A DNA stretch of 64,000 nucleotides, taken from NCBI RefSeq assembly GCF_013364155.1, contig NZ_CP054916.1, positions 1,356,001 through 1,420,000 on the forward strand, in the 5' to 3' direction. The first letter of the stretch is position 1, and every line of letters begins with the position of its first letter. The notes under the pieces were generated by a model that was not told the origin of the DNA, ran no database searches, and was given only the letters and a program-made list of their open reading frames with translations. This stretch comes from Streptomyces sp. NA02950 (GTDB lineage: Bacteria > Actinomycetota > Actinomycetes > Streptomycetales > Streptomycetaceae). The translations under genes and the position numbers were made by a program. Below, in pieces: positions 54,831 to 64,000 of the stretch.

Positions 54831-55625
54831 TCAGATACCGACGCCCCGCTGGCTCGGGTAGAAGACCAGCCGGTACTTCCCGATCTGCACCTCGTCACCG
54901 CTGGCCAGGACCAGCGGCGCGTCGATCTGCTCACGGTTGACATACGTCCCGTTGAGGCTGCCGACATCCACGACGGTGAAGCTGCCGTCCTGGCCGCGCC
55001 GGAACTCCACGTGGCGGCGGGAGACCGTGACGTCGTCCAGGAAGATGTCGCTCTGCGGGTGACGGCCGGCCGTGGTCACATCGCTGTCCAGCAGGAACCG
55101 GCTGCCGGAGTTGGGCCCGCGGCGGACCACCAGCAGCGCCGATCCCAGGGGCAGCGCCTCGACGGCGGCCTGGGCCTCGGGGCTGAGCGAGGGCAGCTGC
55201 GTCTGCCCGGTGACCTCGGCGTCGTACGCCTCGAGGCCGGAGATCGAGATGGTCGAGGTGGTCTCGGAGGCGCGCTCGGAGGGCGCACCGCCCCTCAGTG
55301 GCGCGCCGCAGTTGGAGCAGAACCGGCTGGCCTCGGCGTTCCGATGCCCGCACCTCGTACAAACAGGCAAGCCGAACCCTCCACCACTCGAGGTCGATGG
55401 TTCTTCGAAACCTATGCGTCCGGCCGCCGAGGGGTCAACAGAAGACGCGCCCCGGCCGCCCGAAATGTCGCCACCCTGGGGACCGCCGACCTGGTCCCGG
55501 AACAGCGGGCGCTCCTCGCTCCCCCCTTCACTCTCTTCCGCGGCACGCGGGGCGCGGTGGCGAGCGGTGCTGCTGCCGCCGTCCTGGCGTGCACTCTTCC
55601 CGAACAACTTCCCGAACAACTTCAC
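54831..55625 (-). CDS. FHA-domain protein with zinc ribbon (GarA/OdhI-like)
   Basis: A 264-residue protein. A Lys-rich start (KLFGKLFGKS) and disordered stretch lead to a zinc ribbon with Cys89/92 and Cys103/106, then SETTSTISISG at about 120-130. There the ETTS matches the threonine motif phosphorylated by PknB/PknG in GarA and OdhI. The FHA domain covers about 165-255 (GRHPQSDIFL, SRRHVEFR, GSLNGTYVN). GarA-type proteins inhibit 2-oxoglutarate dehydrogenase and switch glutamate metabolism when unphosphorylated. The zinc ribbon is an addition absent from mycobacterial GarA. GTG 55625 after aaggggaa. Confidence 0.85.
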   Translation of the reverse strand: MKLFGKLFGKSARQDGGSSTARHRAPRAAEESEGGSEERPLFRDQVGGPQGGDISGGRGASSVDPSAAGRIGFEEPSTSSGGGFGLPVCTRCGHRNAEASRFCSNCGAPLRGGAPSERASETTSTISISGLEAYDAEVTGQTQLPSLSPEAQAAVEALPLGSALLVVRRGPNSGSRFLLDSDVTTAGRHPQSDIFLDDVTVSRRHVEFRRGQDGSFTVVDVGSLNGTYVNREQIDAPLVLASGDEVQIGKYRLVFYPSQRGVGI

Positions 55626-55815
55626 GGGCGATTCCCCTTGACTGAAACAGACCCGCCCGTGGGGCAGGACAAACCCTCGATGCACACACCAGACGGTCCG
55701 GACACCCTCACAACGTCCGTGACCACCAGACAGTTTCCATCACGCGGGACTCTTCCGGTGCGTTGACCCCCCGCGTCCACATGGTCTCCCTGAGAGACCC
55801 TCATTTCGAACCGCC

Positions 55816-57156
55816 TCACCGTGATGACGACCGAGCGTAGTCAGGCCGCTTCGTGGACCGCAAGGCATCCACAACGATCTTCTTCTGCCGCAGAATGGAC
55901 ACAGTGGCCTGCTCCTTCTCCAGACTCTGCACCACTCCGCCCGGAATGTTGAGCGCCGGCTCCAGATCCTCCGGCTTGCCGATCACCTTGACGACGTACG
56001 GGCGCGTCACCCTCTGTCCATCGATCTCCACCCCTCCGCCGGTATCCGCGAAGTAGGTGTTGGCGACCACCCGCACCTTGCCGATCTGAATCGCCTCGGC
56101 GCCCGCGGCCCGCAGCTCCTGGACCGTGTCCAGCAGCATGTCGGCCTCCACGGCACCCCGGGAGTCGTTGATCGTCATCGTGATACCCGGGCCCTGCGCA
56201 CCGACCGTACCGGCGAGCACCCCGAGCTGCTGCTCCTTCTGGAGCGTCTGCTTACGGGCCTCCTCGGCCTGGTCCGAGCTGTTCTCCAGCTCGGTCCGCT
56301 GGCCCTCCAGGCGGCGCTTCTCGTCCTGGAGCCGCTGGGTGCGGTCGTCCAGTTCGTCGAGGATCCGCACCAGGTCCTCCTGGCGGGCGCCGCGCAGCAC
56401 GCTGTTCTCGTTGGTCGAGCGCACCTGGATGGCCAGACCGAGACCGAGGCCGAACAGCAGCAGGGCGACGATCAGCTGGGCACGGGTCATCCGGGGCGGC
56501 CACAGGCCCTTCACCAGGCGCTGGCGGCCGGTCAGCGGCTTCTCTGCCTCGTCCTCGGCCGGGCGCTCGGGCGCGGGGCCCGCGGCGTCGTGGGCACCCT
56601 TCCGCGGGCCCTCGCCCGGCGTGGCGGCCGAGGGCTCGCCGCCGGTGCGCCGCGCCCCGGAGGGCTGAGCCCCGGACGGCTTGGCTCCGGACCGCTTCGC
56701 TCCGGGGGGCTGGGCATTCGGCCGCTGGGCCCGCCCGGGCCGGGCCTCCGACGGCTGGGGGCCGGCGGACCCGGCCTCCGCGCGCTCATGACTCGGCCGC
56801 TCCGGCGGAAGCGGTCGTCCGGCCGCGGCCCCTGCGGAGCGGCCCGGCGGGCCCGGTCGCTCGGGCTGCTGCCGGGGCGGCTGGGGCGACTGGGGTCCAC
56901 GGGGCTGCTGGGACTGCCGGGGCCTGCCGTTCCGTTCCGGCCGCTCGTCCTTGCCGGCCTCCGCACCGGGACGGTCGGGCCGCTCGGGGCGGTCAGGCCG
57001 CTCGGACTGGTCCGGTCGCTCGGGACGGTCACGCCGCTCGGGCCCGTCCGGGCGCGGTTCCGGCCGGGCCGGGCACTCCGAGGAACCGCGCTCCTCCGGC
57101 CGCCGCGCGGAAGCCTCGGACCGCTCCGGCTTCTCGGGGGTGTCGTCAGTCGTCAT
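55816..57156 (-). CDS. DUF881 membrane protein with long disordered N-terminus
   Basis: A 446-residue protein. Residues 1-205 are a Pro/Arg/Glu-rich, low-complexity stretch (repeated ERPDRPERPDRP, GAKRSGAKPSGAQPSGARR). One membrane helix follows at about 225-245, a coiled coil at about 262-305, and a DUF881 fold to the end (GPGITMTINDSRGAVEADML and IQIGKVRVVANTYFA). DUF881 domains are probably extracytoplasmic and accompany the small basic protein in all actinobacteria. The cytosolic disordered tail is far longer than usual and may interact with division or wall proteins. ATG 57156; the small basic protein gene ends 6 bases upstream. Confidence 0.8.
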   Translation of the reverse strand: MTTDDTPEKPERSEASARRPEERGSSECPARPEPRPDGPERRDRPERPDQSERPDRPERPDRPGAEAGKDERPERNGRPRQSQQPRGPQSPQPPRQQPERPGPPGRSAGAAAGRPLPPERPSHERAEAGSAGPQPSEARPGRAQRPNAQPPGAKRSGAKPSGAQPSGARRTGGEPSAATPGEGPRKGAHDAAGPAPERPAEDEAEKPLTGRQRLVKGLWPPRMTRAQLIVALLLFGLGLGLAIQVRSTNENSVLRGARQEDLVRILDELDDRTQRLQDEKRRLEGQRTELENSSDQAEEARKQTLQKEQQLGVLAGTVGAQGPGITMTINDSRGAVEADMLLDTVQELRAAGAEAIQIGKVRVVANTYFADTGGGVEIDGQRVTRPYVVKVIGKPEDLEPALNIPGGVVQSLEKEQATVSILRQKKIVVDALRSTKRPDYARSSSR

Positions 57157-57161
57157 CGGCC

Positions 57162-57494
57162 TCACGCCCGGAACACATGCCGCCGGATCGCGGCAGCGTT
57201 GGAGAAGATCCGGATACCGAGGACCACCACGACCCCGGTGGACAGCTGGGCGCCGACGCCCAGCTTGTCGCCCAGGAACACGATCAGCGCGGCCACCACC
57301 ACATTGGAGAGGAACGATACGACGAAGACCTTGTCGTCGAAGATCCCGTCCAGCATCGCGCGGAAGCCGCCGAAGACCGCGTCGAGTGCCGCGACGACGG
57401 CGATCGGCAGATAGGGCTCGACCACCGTCGGCACCACGGGTCGGACCACAAGTCCGACCACGACTCCCACGATGAGGCCCAATACGGCGATCAC
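57162..57494 (-). CDS. sbp: Small basic family protein
   Basis: A 110-residue membrane protein with three or so helices: IAVLGLIVGVVVGLVVRPVV, LPIAVVAALDAVFGGFRAML and VVVAALIVFLGDKLGVGAQL. The family is conserved across Firmicutes and Actinobacteria beside DUF881 and near division genes; a role in sporulation or division membranes is suspected but not proven. GTG 57494 overlaps the stop of the upstream DUF881 gene (GTGA), so it is translationally coupled. Confidence 0.85.
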   Translation of the reverse strand: MIAVLGLIVGVVVGLVVRPVVPTVVEPYLPIAVVAALDAVFGGFRAMLDGIFDDKVFVVSFLSNVVVAALIVFLGDKLGVGAQLSTGVVVVLGIRIFSNAAAIRRHVFRA

Positions 57495-58426
57495 GATGTG
57501 CCCTTCCCTGTGTCGGCGGTTTCGGCGCCGCCCTTGTCCGCGCCACCGGCTATCGGTTCCGCGGTACGTACGATCAGACTCGGCGCGGCCGGAAGCCGGA
57601 CCTTGTCCTGGGCGGTAATGCTGGTGCGGATGTCGTAGTTCTCCTTGAGGACATGGAGATACTGTCCGTCGGCACTGTCCTGGAAGCGGGTGCTCAGCCG
57701 CTGGCCGTCCCCCACCGCGAGCACCGTATAGGGCGGTGCCAGCGGCTTGTTGTCGACCAGTATGGCGTCCCCCGCGGCCCTGATCGCGGACAGTGCGGTC
57801 AGCCGCTGTCCATTGATCGAGACGGCCTCGGCCCCCGCCTCCCACAGACCGTTGACCACACGCTGCATGTCGTGGTCGCGCACCCGCCCGGTGTCGGAGA
57901 AGTCGGCGCGCTCCCGCGGTCCCCCGCCGCCGCTCTCGGCGTGCTTGGCGTCATTGACGACCAGCTTCAGACCGGGTCCGGTCACCTCGGTCGCCCCCGC
58001 CAGCAGCGCGAGCAGATCGCCCTTGGCCCCACCGTGCTTCTTCAGCGCCTGCCGCTGTTTCTCCCCGACCTCGCCGCGGAGCCGGTCCACGCTCTTGGCG
58101 AGCTCGTCCGCGTCGGAGTTCCCCCGCTCGATGCGGTCGATGAGTTCTTCCCGCTCCTTGGCCAGTGTGGGCGCCGATATCCGTGCTTCGGCGGCGCCGA
58201 TGGTCACCACGACCGCCACCAGGACAAGCCCCAGGGCCAGCCCCAGCTTGGCGCGCAGGGTCCGGGGCAGCCCCGACCGCCCGGTCTCCCCGCGCCGTGC
58301 GGCCGCCTCCGCGTAACCGTCGTCGAGACTGTGATCCATCACATTGGTCAGCAGCGACATGGACGCATCGAGACGCGGGCGCGGGCTCGGCGATTCTGTG
58401 CTCCGAACGGGGGGCTGCTGCGACAT
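57491..58426 (-). CDS. DUF881 membrane protein
   Basis: The second DUF881 gene, 311 residues. A cytosolic lead of about 60 residues, one membrane helix (LGLALGLVLVAVVVTIGAA, about 64-82), a coiled coil (TLAKEREELIDRIERGNSDA) and the DUF881 domain with GPGLKLVVNDAKHAESGGGG and AEAVSINGQRLTALSAIRAA. It shares the fold, not close sequence, with the 55816 gene; two paralogues around sbp are the rule in actinobacteria. ATG 58426 is used; GTG 58435 is close. Confidence 0.8.
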   Translation of the reverse strand: MSQQPPVRSTESPSPRPRLDASMSLLTNVMDHSLDDGYAEAAARRGETGRSGLPRTLRAKLGLALGLVLVAVVVTIGAAEARISAPTLAKEREELIDRIERGNSDADELAKSVDRLRGEVGEKQRQALKKHGGAKGDLLALLAGATEVTGPGLKLVVNDAKHAESGGGGPRERADFSDTGRVRDHDMQRVVNGLWEAGAEAVSINGQRLTALSAIRAAGDAILVDNKPLAPPYTVLAVGDGQRLSTRFQDSADGQYLHVLKENYDIRTSITAQDKVRLPAAPSLIVRTAEPIAGGADKGGAETADTGKGTS

Positions 58427-58542
58427 GCCGCACATCGTCGCACGTCGGGGGCGCCGTCACCCAATGGCCCCATCGGCGTGCCGGATCCGGGGCCGGGAGG
58501 CGGCGCCCCGACGCGCGCGAAGGCGCCGGAACGACCGCCGTA

Positions 58543-61038
58543 TCAGCGTCCCGCACTGTCCACGACGCCGGACCATTCGTCCAGCAGGGCCTGCGCGGAG
58601 GCGTCGTCCGGACCCTCCGCCCACAGGTGGGTGACCGCCTCGGCCGGATCGGGCAGCACCATCACCCAGCGCCCATCGGCCTCGACGACGCGCACCCCGT
58701 CGGTGGTGTCCACGGAACGGTCGCCCGCGGCCTCCACCACATGCCGCATCACCAGACCCTTGACCGCCCAGGGGGTGGCCAGATCGCGGCGCTGCACATG
58801 CGCACGCGGAATCCTGGCGTCGATCTGACTCAACGTCAACTGGGTGCGCGCCACCAGACCGATCAGCCGGACGAAGGCCGCCGTGCCGTCGAAGACACTG
58901 CTGAACTCGGGGATGATGAGGCCGCCACGACCGTCGCCGCCGAAGACGGTGGTCTCCGAGCGGGCGACACGGGTGAGGTCGTCCGCGGCCGTGGTCGTCC
59001 ACTCCACCTGGGTGCCGTGGTACGCCGCCACCTGCTCGGCGATACGGGTCGTCGTCACCGGAAGCGCCACCCGCCCGCTGCGCCGCTCGGCGGCCACCAG
59101 GTCCAGCATGACCAGCAGTGCCCGGTCGTCCTCCACGATGCGGCCCCGCTCGTCCACCAGCGAGAGCCGCTCACCGACGGGGTCGAACCGCACCCCGAAG
59201 GCCGCGCGGGCCGAGGCGACGATCTCGCCGAGACGGGCCAGGCCCGAGCGACGGGCGTCCGCGGTCTCCGTCGGACGCGACTCGTTGAGACCGGGATTGA
59301 TCGTCAGGGCGTCCACCCCGAGCCGGCCGAGCAGGCTCGGGAGCACCAGACCGGCACTTCCGTTCGAGGCGTCCACGACGACCTTGAGGCCGGATTCGGC
59401 GATACCGCTGATGTCCACGGCCCGCAGCAGTGATCCGGTGTACGAGTCGTAGACGCTCGACGGGAAGCTGAGGTCGCCGATCTCCCCGGGGAACGCCCGG
59501 CGGTACTCCTGGCGTGCGTAGACCCGGTCCAGCTTGCGCTGGCGGGCCGCGGACAGATCGGCGCCGAGTTCGTCGAAGAACATGATGTCGACCGAGTCCG
59601 GCACCCCGGGCGAGGTACGGATCATGATGCCGCCGGCGCTGCCGCGCGCGGTCTGCTGGCGGGCCACCGGCAGCGGTACGTTCTCCAGGTCCCGCACATC
59701 GATGGCGCTGGTCTGGAGGGCGGAGATCACGGCCCGCTTGAGTGCGCGCGCACCACGGGAGTGGTCACGCGCCGTGGTGACCGTGGAGCCCTTCTTGAGG
59801 GTGGTCGCATACGCGCCGGCCAGCCGCACCGCGAGCTCCGGGGTGATCTCCACATTGAGGATCCCGGAGACACCGCGGGTGCCGAACAGATGGGCCTGTC
59901 CGCGGGACTCCCAGATGACCGACGTGTTGACGAACGCGCCCGCCTCGATGGTCTTGAACGGATAGACACGGACATTCCCCTGGACGATCGACTCCTCGCC
60001 GATCAGGCATTCGTCGCCGATGACCGCGCCGTCCTCGATCCGGGCGGCACGCATGATGTCGGTGTTCTTTCCGATGACACAGCCGCGCAGATTGCTCTGC
60101 TGGCCGACGTACACGTTGTCGTGCACCACCGCCTTGTGGAGGAAGGCACCGGTCTTCACGACGACATTGGACCCGACGACGGTGTGCTCGCGGATCTCGG
60201 CATCCGCCTCGACCTTGGCGTAGTCCCCGATGTAGAGCGGACCGCGGAGCACGGCGTCGGGGTGGACCTCGGCTCCTTCGGCGACCCAGACGCCCGGGGA
60301 CATCTCGAAACCGTCGATCTCGACGTCGACCTTGCCCTCGAGGACATCGGCCTGGGCCTTCACATAGCTCTCATGGGTGCCGACGTCCTCCCAGTAGCCC
60401 TCCGCGACATAGCCGAAGACGGGCTTGCCCTCCTTCATGAGCTGCGGGAAGACATCGCCGGACCAGTCCACGGGGACATCGGGCTCGACGTAGTCGAAGA
60501 CTTCCGGCTCCATGACATAGATGCCGGTGTTGACGGTGTCCGAGAAGACCTGGCCCCAGGTGGGCTTCTCCAGGAAGCGCTCGACCTTTCCGCCCTCGTC
60601 GACGATGGTGATGCCGAATTCAAGCGGATTGGGGACACGGGTCAGACAGACGGTGACGAGCGCGCCCTTTTCCTTATGGAAATTGATCAGCTCGGTGAGG
60701 TCAAAATCGGTCAGAGCGTCCCCGGAGATGACCAGAAAGGCATCGTCCTTGAGTGCCTCTTCCGCGTTCTTGACGCTGCCGGCGGTTCCGAGTGGCTTCT
60801 CCTCGTTGGCGTAGGTGAGCTCCATGCCGAGCTCCTCGCCATCACCGAAGTAGTTCTTCACCAGGGAGGCGAGGAACTGGACGGTCACCACGGTCTCGGA
60901 CAGCCCATGCCGCTTCAGCAGCCGCAGCACATGCTCCATGATGGGCCGGTTGGCCACGGGCAGCAGCGGTTTGGGCATGGTCGAGGTCATCGGGCGCAGA
61001 CGAGTTCCCTCGCCTCCCGCCATCACGACGGCCTTCAT
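58543..61038 (-). CDS. Mannose-1-phosphate guanylyltransferase fused to a phosphomannomutase-like domain
   Basis: An 831-residue two-domain enzyme. The N-terminal nucleotidyltransferase (about 1-235, [20 protein letters not shown]) makes GDP-mannose. A left-handed beta-helix of hexapeptide repeats (about 245-355) follows. The C-terminal alpha-D-phosphohexomutase fold (about 380-820) should interconvert mannose 6- and 1-phosphate. The mutase active-site phosphoserine loop (TASHNP type) is absent: the matching segment reads [20 protein letters not shown], as in several actinobacterial fused homologues. The mutase half may therefore be regulatory or have shifted chemistry. GDP-mannose feeds polyprenol-phosphate mannose, lipoglycans and protein mannosylation. 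ATG 61038, ribosome site aggagga. Confidence 0.9.
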   Translation of the reverse strand: MKAVVMAGGEGTRLRPMTSTMPKPLLPVANRPIMEHVLRLLKRHGLSETVVTVQFLASLVKNYFGDGEELGMELTYANEEKPLGTAGSVKNAEEALKDDAFLVISGDALTDFDLTELINFHKEKGALVTVCLTRVPNPLEFGITIVDEGGKVERFLEKPTWGQVFSDTVNTGIYVMEPEVFDYVEPDVPVDWSGDVFPQLMKEGKPVFGYVAEGYWEDVGTHESYVKAQADVLEGKVDVEIDGFEMSPGVWVAEGAEVHPDAVLRGPLYIGDYAKVEADAEIREHTVVGSNVVVKTGAFLHKAVVHDNVYVGQQSNLRGCVIGKNTDIMRAARIEDGAVIGDECLIGEESIVQGNVRVYPFKTIEAGAFVNTSVIWESRGQAHLFGTRGVSGILNVEITPELAVRLAGAYATTLKKGSTVTTARDHSRGARALKRAVISALQTSAIDVRDLENVPLPVARQQTARGSAGGIMIRTSPGVPDSVDIMFFDELGADLSAARQRKLDRVYARQEYRRAFPGEIGDLSFPSSVYDSYTGSLLRAVDISGIAESGLKVVVDASNGSAGLVLPSLLGRLGVDALTINPGLNESRPTETADARRSGLARLGEIVASARAAFGVRFDPVGERLSLVDERGRIVEDDRALLVMLDLVAAERRSGRVALPVTTTRIAEQVAAYHGTQVEWTTTAADDLTRVARSETTVFGGDGRGGLIIPEFSSVFDGTAAFVRLIGLVARTQLTLSQIDARIPRAHVQRRDLATPWAVKGLVMRHVVEAAGDRSVDTTDGVRVVEADGRWVMVLPDPAEAVTHLWAEGPDDASAQALLDEWSGVVDSAGR

Positions 61039-61148
61039 GTCGGAAGCGTCCTCCTTGAAGAGACGACGGTCATGCCGACCGCGCACGCCCGATGGCCCTG
61101 GAACGCGCTCCGGGCATCCGGCCTCAACAGGCTCCGGCTACGGCGAGC

Positions 61149-61757
61149 TCAGTCGGCCGCGGCGTCCGCCCTGACAAGTCGGCGGACCTGAACCACGTAG
61201 AGGACTCCTGCCCACCAATAGAGTGTTGTACCCCATCCGGCGAACGCCCATCCGAAAATAGCGGCGGTCGTGTGAAGCCAGCCACTTCCATCACTCAGAA
61301 GGAGCAACGGGAAGGCGTACATCAGGTTGAACGTGGCCGCCTTGCCGAGGAAGTTCACCTGCGGTGGCGGATAGCCGTGACGGCGGAGGATCCACACCAT
61401 CACAAGCAGCACCAGCTCCCGGGCGAGGAGTACCGCGGGCAGCCAGATGGGCAGGATCTCGCGCCAGGTGAGGCCGACGAGTGTAGACAGAATGTAGAGA
61501 CGGTCAGCCGCCGGATCGAGGATCCGGCCAAGGCTGGAGATCTGGTTCCAGCGACGGGCCAGCTTGCCGTCGAGATAGTCGCTGATGCCGCTGAGCAGCA
61601 GTACGAGCAGGGCCCAGCCATCGCTCTTGGGCCCGCCGAACTCGGGCCGGAGGATCAACCACAGGAAAAGCGGCACGCCGAGGAGGCGCGCGGTGCTGAG
61701 GATGTTCGGGATCGTGAGTACACGGTCCGTCTGAACGCGTGTCTCCTGGACCTCCAC
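61149..61757 (-). CDS. CDP-alcohol phosphatidyltransferase
   Basis: A 202-residue membrane enzyme with six helices and the full CDP-alcohol phosphotransferase motif at SDYLDGKLARRWNQISSLGR then ILDPAADRL (D-x2-DG-x2-AR-x8-G-x3-D-x3-D). It joins a CDP-diacylglycerol to glycerol phosphate, inositol phosphate or a similar alcohol; the family equivalent in mycobacteria is PgsA2 at the same position. It is the first gene of the minus-strand division/envelope block, just after the rRNA terminator. GTG 61757 has ggagg seven bases upstream. Confidence 0.85.
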   Translation of the reverse strand: MEVQETRVQTDRVLTIPNILSTARLLGVPLFLWLILRPEFGGPKSDGWALLVLLLSGISDYLDGKLARRWNQISSLGRILDPAADRLYILSTLVGLTWREILPIWLPAVLLARELVLLVMVWILRRHGYPPPQVNFLGKAATFNLMYAFPLLLLSDGSGWLHTTAAIFGWAFAGWGTTLYWWAGVLYVVQVRRLVRADAAAD

Positions 61758-61853
61758 CCGGGAGCCTCCTGCGAGAACGTTCCGATGATGCCTCATGACC
61801 TTACCGGTAGGGACGGACAGTCCTCGCACCGGGTCGGGGCGACAGTGACAACA

Positions 61854-61895
61854 AAAAGCCCCCGAAGGGAACATCACTTCCCTTCGGGGGCTTTT
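61854..61895 (-). terminator. rRNA operon terminator
   Basis: A 14-base-pair stem (gcccccgaagggaa, 61858-61871, with 61878-61891) with a 6-base loop. In the minus strand it is followed by a T-run (tttttgtt). It ends the rRNA operon just beyond 5S, and it is symmetrical enough to act in the other direction too. Confidence 0.9.
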
Positions 61896-61905
61896 GCACA
61901 ATTTG

Positions 61906-62022
61906 TTCGGCGGCGTCCTACTCTCCCACAGGGTCCCCCCTGCAGTACCATCGGCGCTGAAAGGCTTAGCTTCCGGGTTCGGAATGTAACCGGGCGTTTC
62001 CCTAACGCAATGACCACCGAAA
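61906..62022 (-). rRNA. rrf: 5S ribosomal RNA
   Basis: The complement begins ttcggtggtcattgcgttag and ends gtgggagagtaggacgccgc, matching actinobacterial 5S rRNA over its full length (~117 bases). It is the last gene of the operon and is followed by a strong terminator. The boundaries are estimated to within two or three bases. Confidence 0.95.
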
Positions 62023-62097
62023 CACTATAAAGTTGAACCGGACATGGACACGGTTCATTACTTCAGAACCAACACAGTGGACGCGAGCAACTGAGGA

Positions 62098-64000
<1,903 letters not shown>

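Noticed and set aside
61854..62097. tRNA in the rRNA spacers
   Set aside because: The spacer between 23S and 5S (about 75 bases) and the one after 5S hold no cloverleaf; only a terminator is present.

Overview
The window is chromosomal DNA of a Streptomyces species. It is very GC-rich with strong G/C bias at third codon positions, GTG starts and GGAGG-type ribosome sites are frequent, and it carries typical Streptomyces families: a PAS/GAF/SpoIIE phosphatase with HATPase, a STAS-ANTAR-GAF protein, the FtsR/GarA-type division neighbourhood, DUF5999, DUF3224, and a glycine riboswitch before gcvP. The right end runs into an rRNA operon on the minus strand (5S, then the 3' two-thirds of 23S).

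Left part (1-33.6 kb). Small transcription units predominate: a partial photolyase-like gene; a scar where half an XRE regulator meets the remains of an AlkC-like repair gene; regulatory and signalling proteins; an asparagine/aspartate catabolic run (FadR-type regulator, asparagine permease, L-asparaginase, aspartate ammonia-lyase) all on the minus strand; Lnt; an oxidoreductase pair facing a TetR regulator across two operator-like palindromes; a WYL regulator separated from its likely DUF3224 target by an IS110-family element; ung; two SDR genes; a HipA-like kinase with DUF3037; an S9 peptidase; a Rieske lipoprotein; and several regulator/effector pairs (LysR/EamA, MocR/PNPOx).

Middle (33.6-47.4 kb). 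A relic mobile patch holds fragments of a Tn3-type transposase and of a tyrosine recombinase on either side of a DUF2243-CtaG pair. Two EamA exporters follow, one with a structured leader. Then come a Clp-N orphan, a HAD protein, SRPBCC, PadR with a near operator, PhzF, a CPBP protease, a GCS2-type ligase and small hypothetical genes. A ~190 bp element with terminal inverted repeats abuts the gcvP stop codon.

Right part (47.4-64 kb). This is the conserved backbone: gcvP with an upstream tandem glycine riboswitch, PRC-barrel protein, DinB, MerR (Rv1830-type), bifunctional nuclease, FtsR-type MerR, FHA/zinc-ribbon protein, DUF881, small basic protein, DUF881, a mannose-1-phosphate guanylyltransferase fused to a phosphomannomutase-like domain, and a CDP-alcohol phosphatidyltransferase, all but the PRC gene on the minus strand. 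The order resembles the mycobacterial pgsA2-to-gcvB region but without gcvH. A strong terminator separates it from the rRNA genes.

The most interesting signal is in the IS110-family element at about 19.77-21.20 kb. Its non-coding left end can be read as a bridge RNA with two guide loops whose short guides match the flanking target and the element's own ends. Several genes are frameshifted (3.2-3.6 kb, 17.4-18.0 kb) and should be checked for sequencing error versus true decay.
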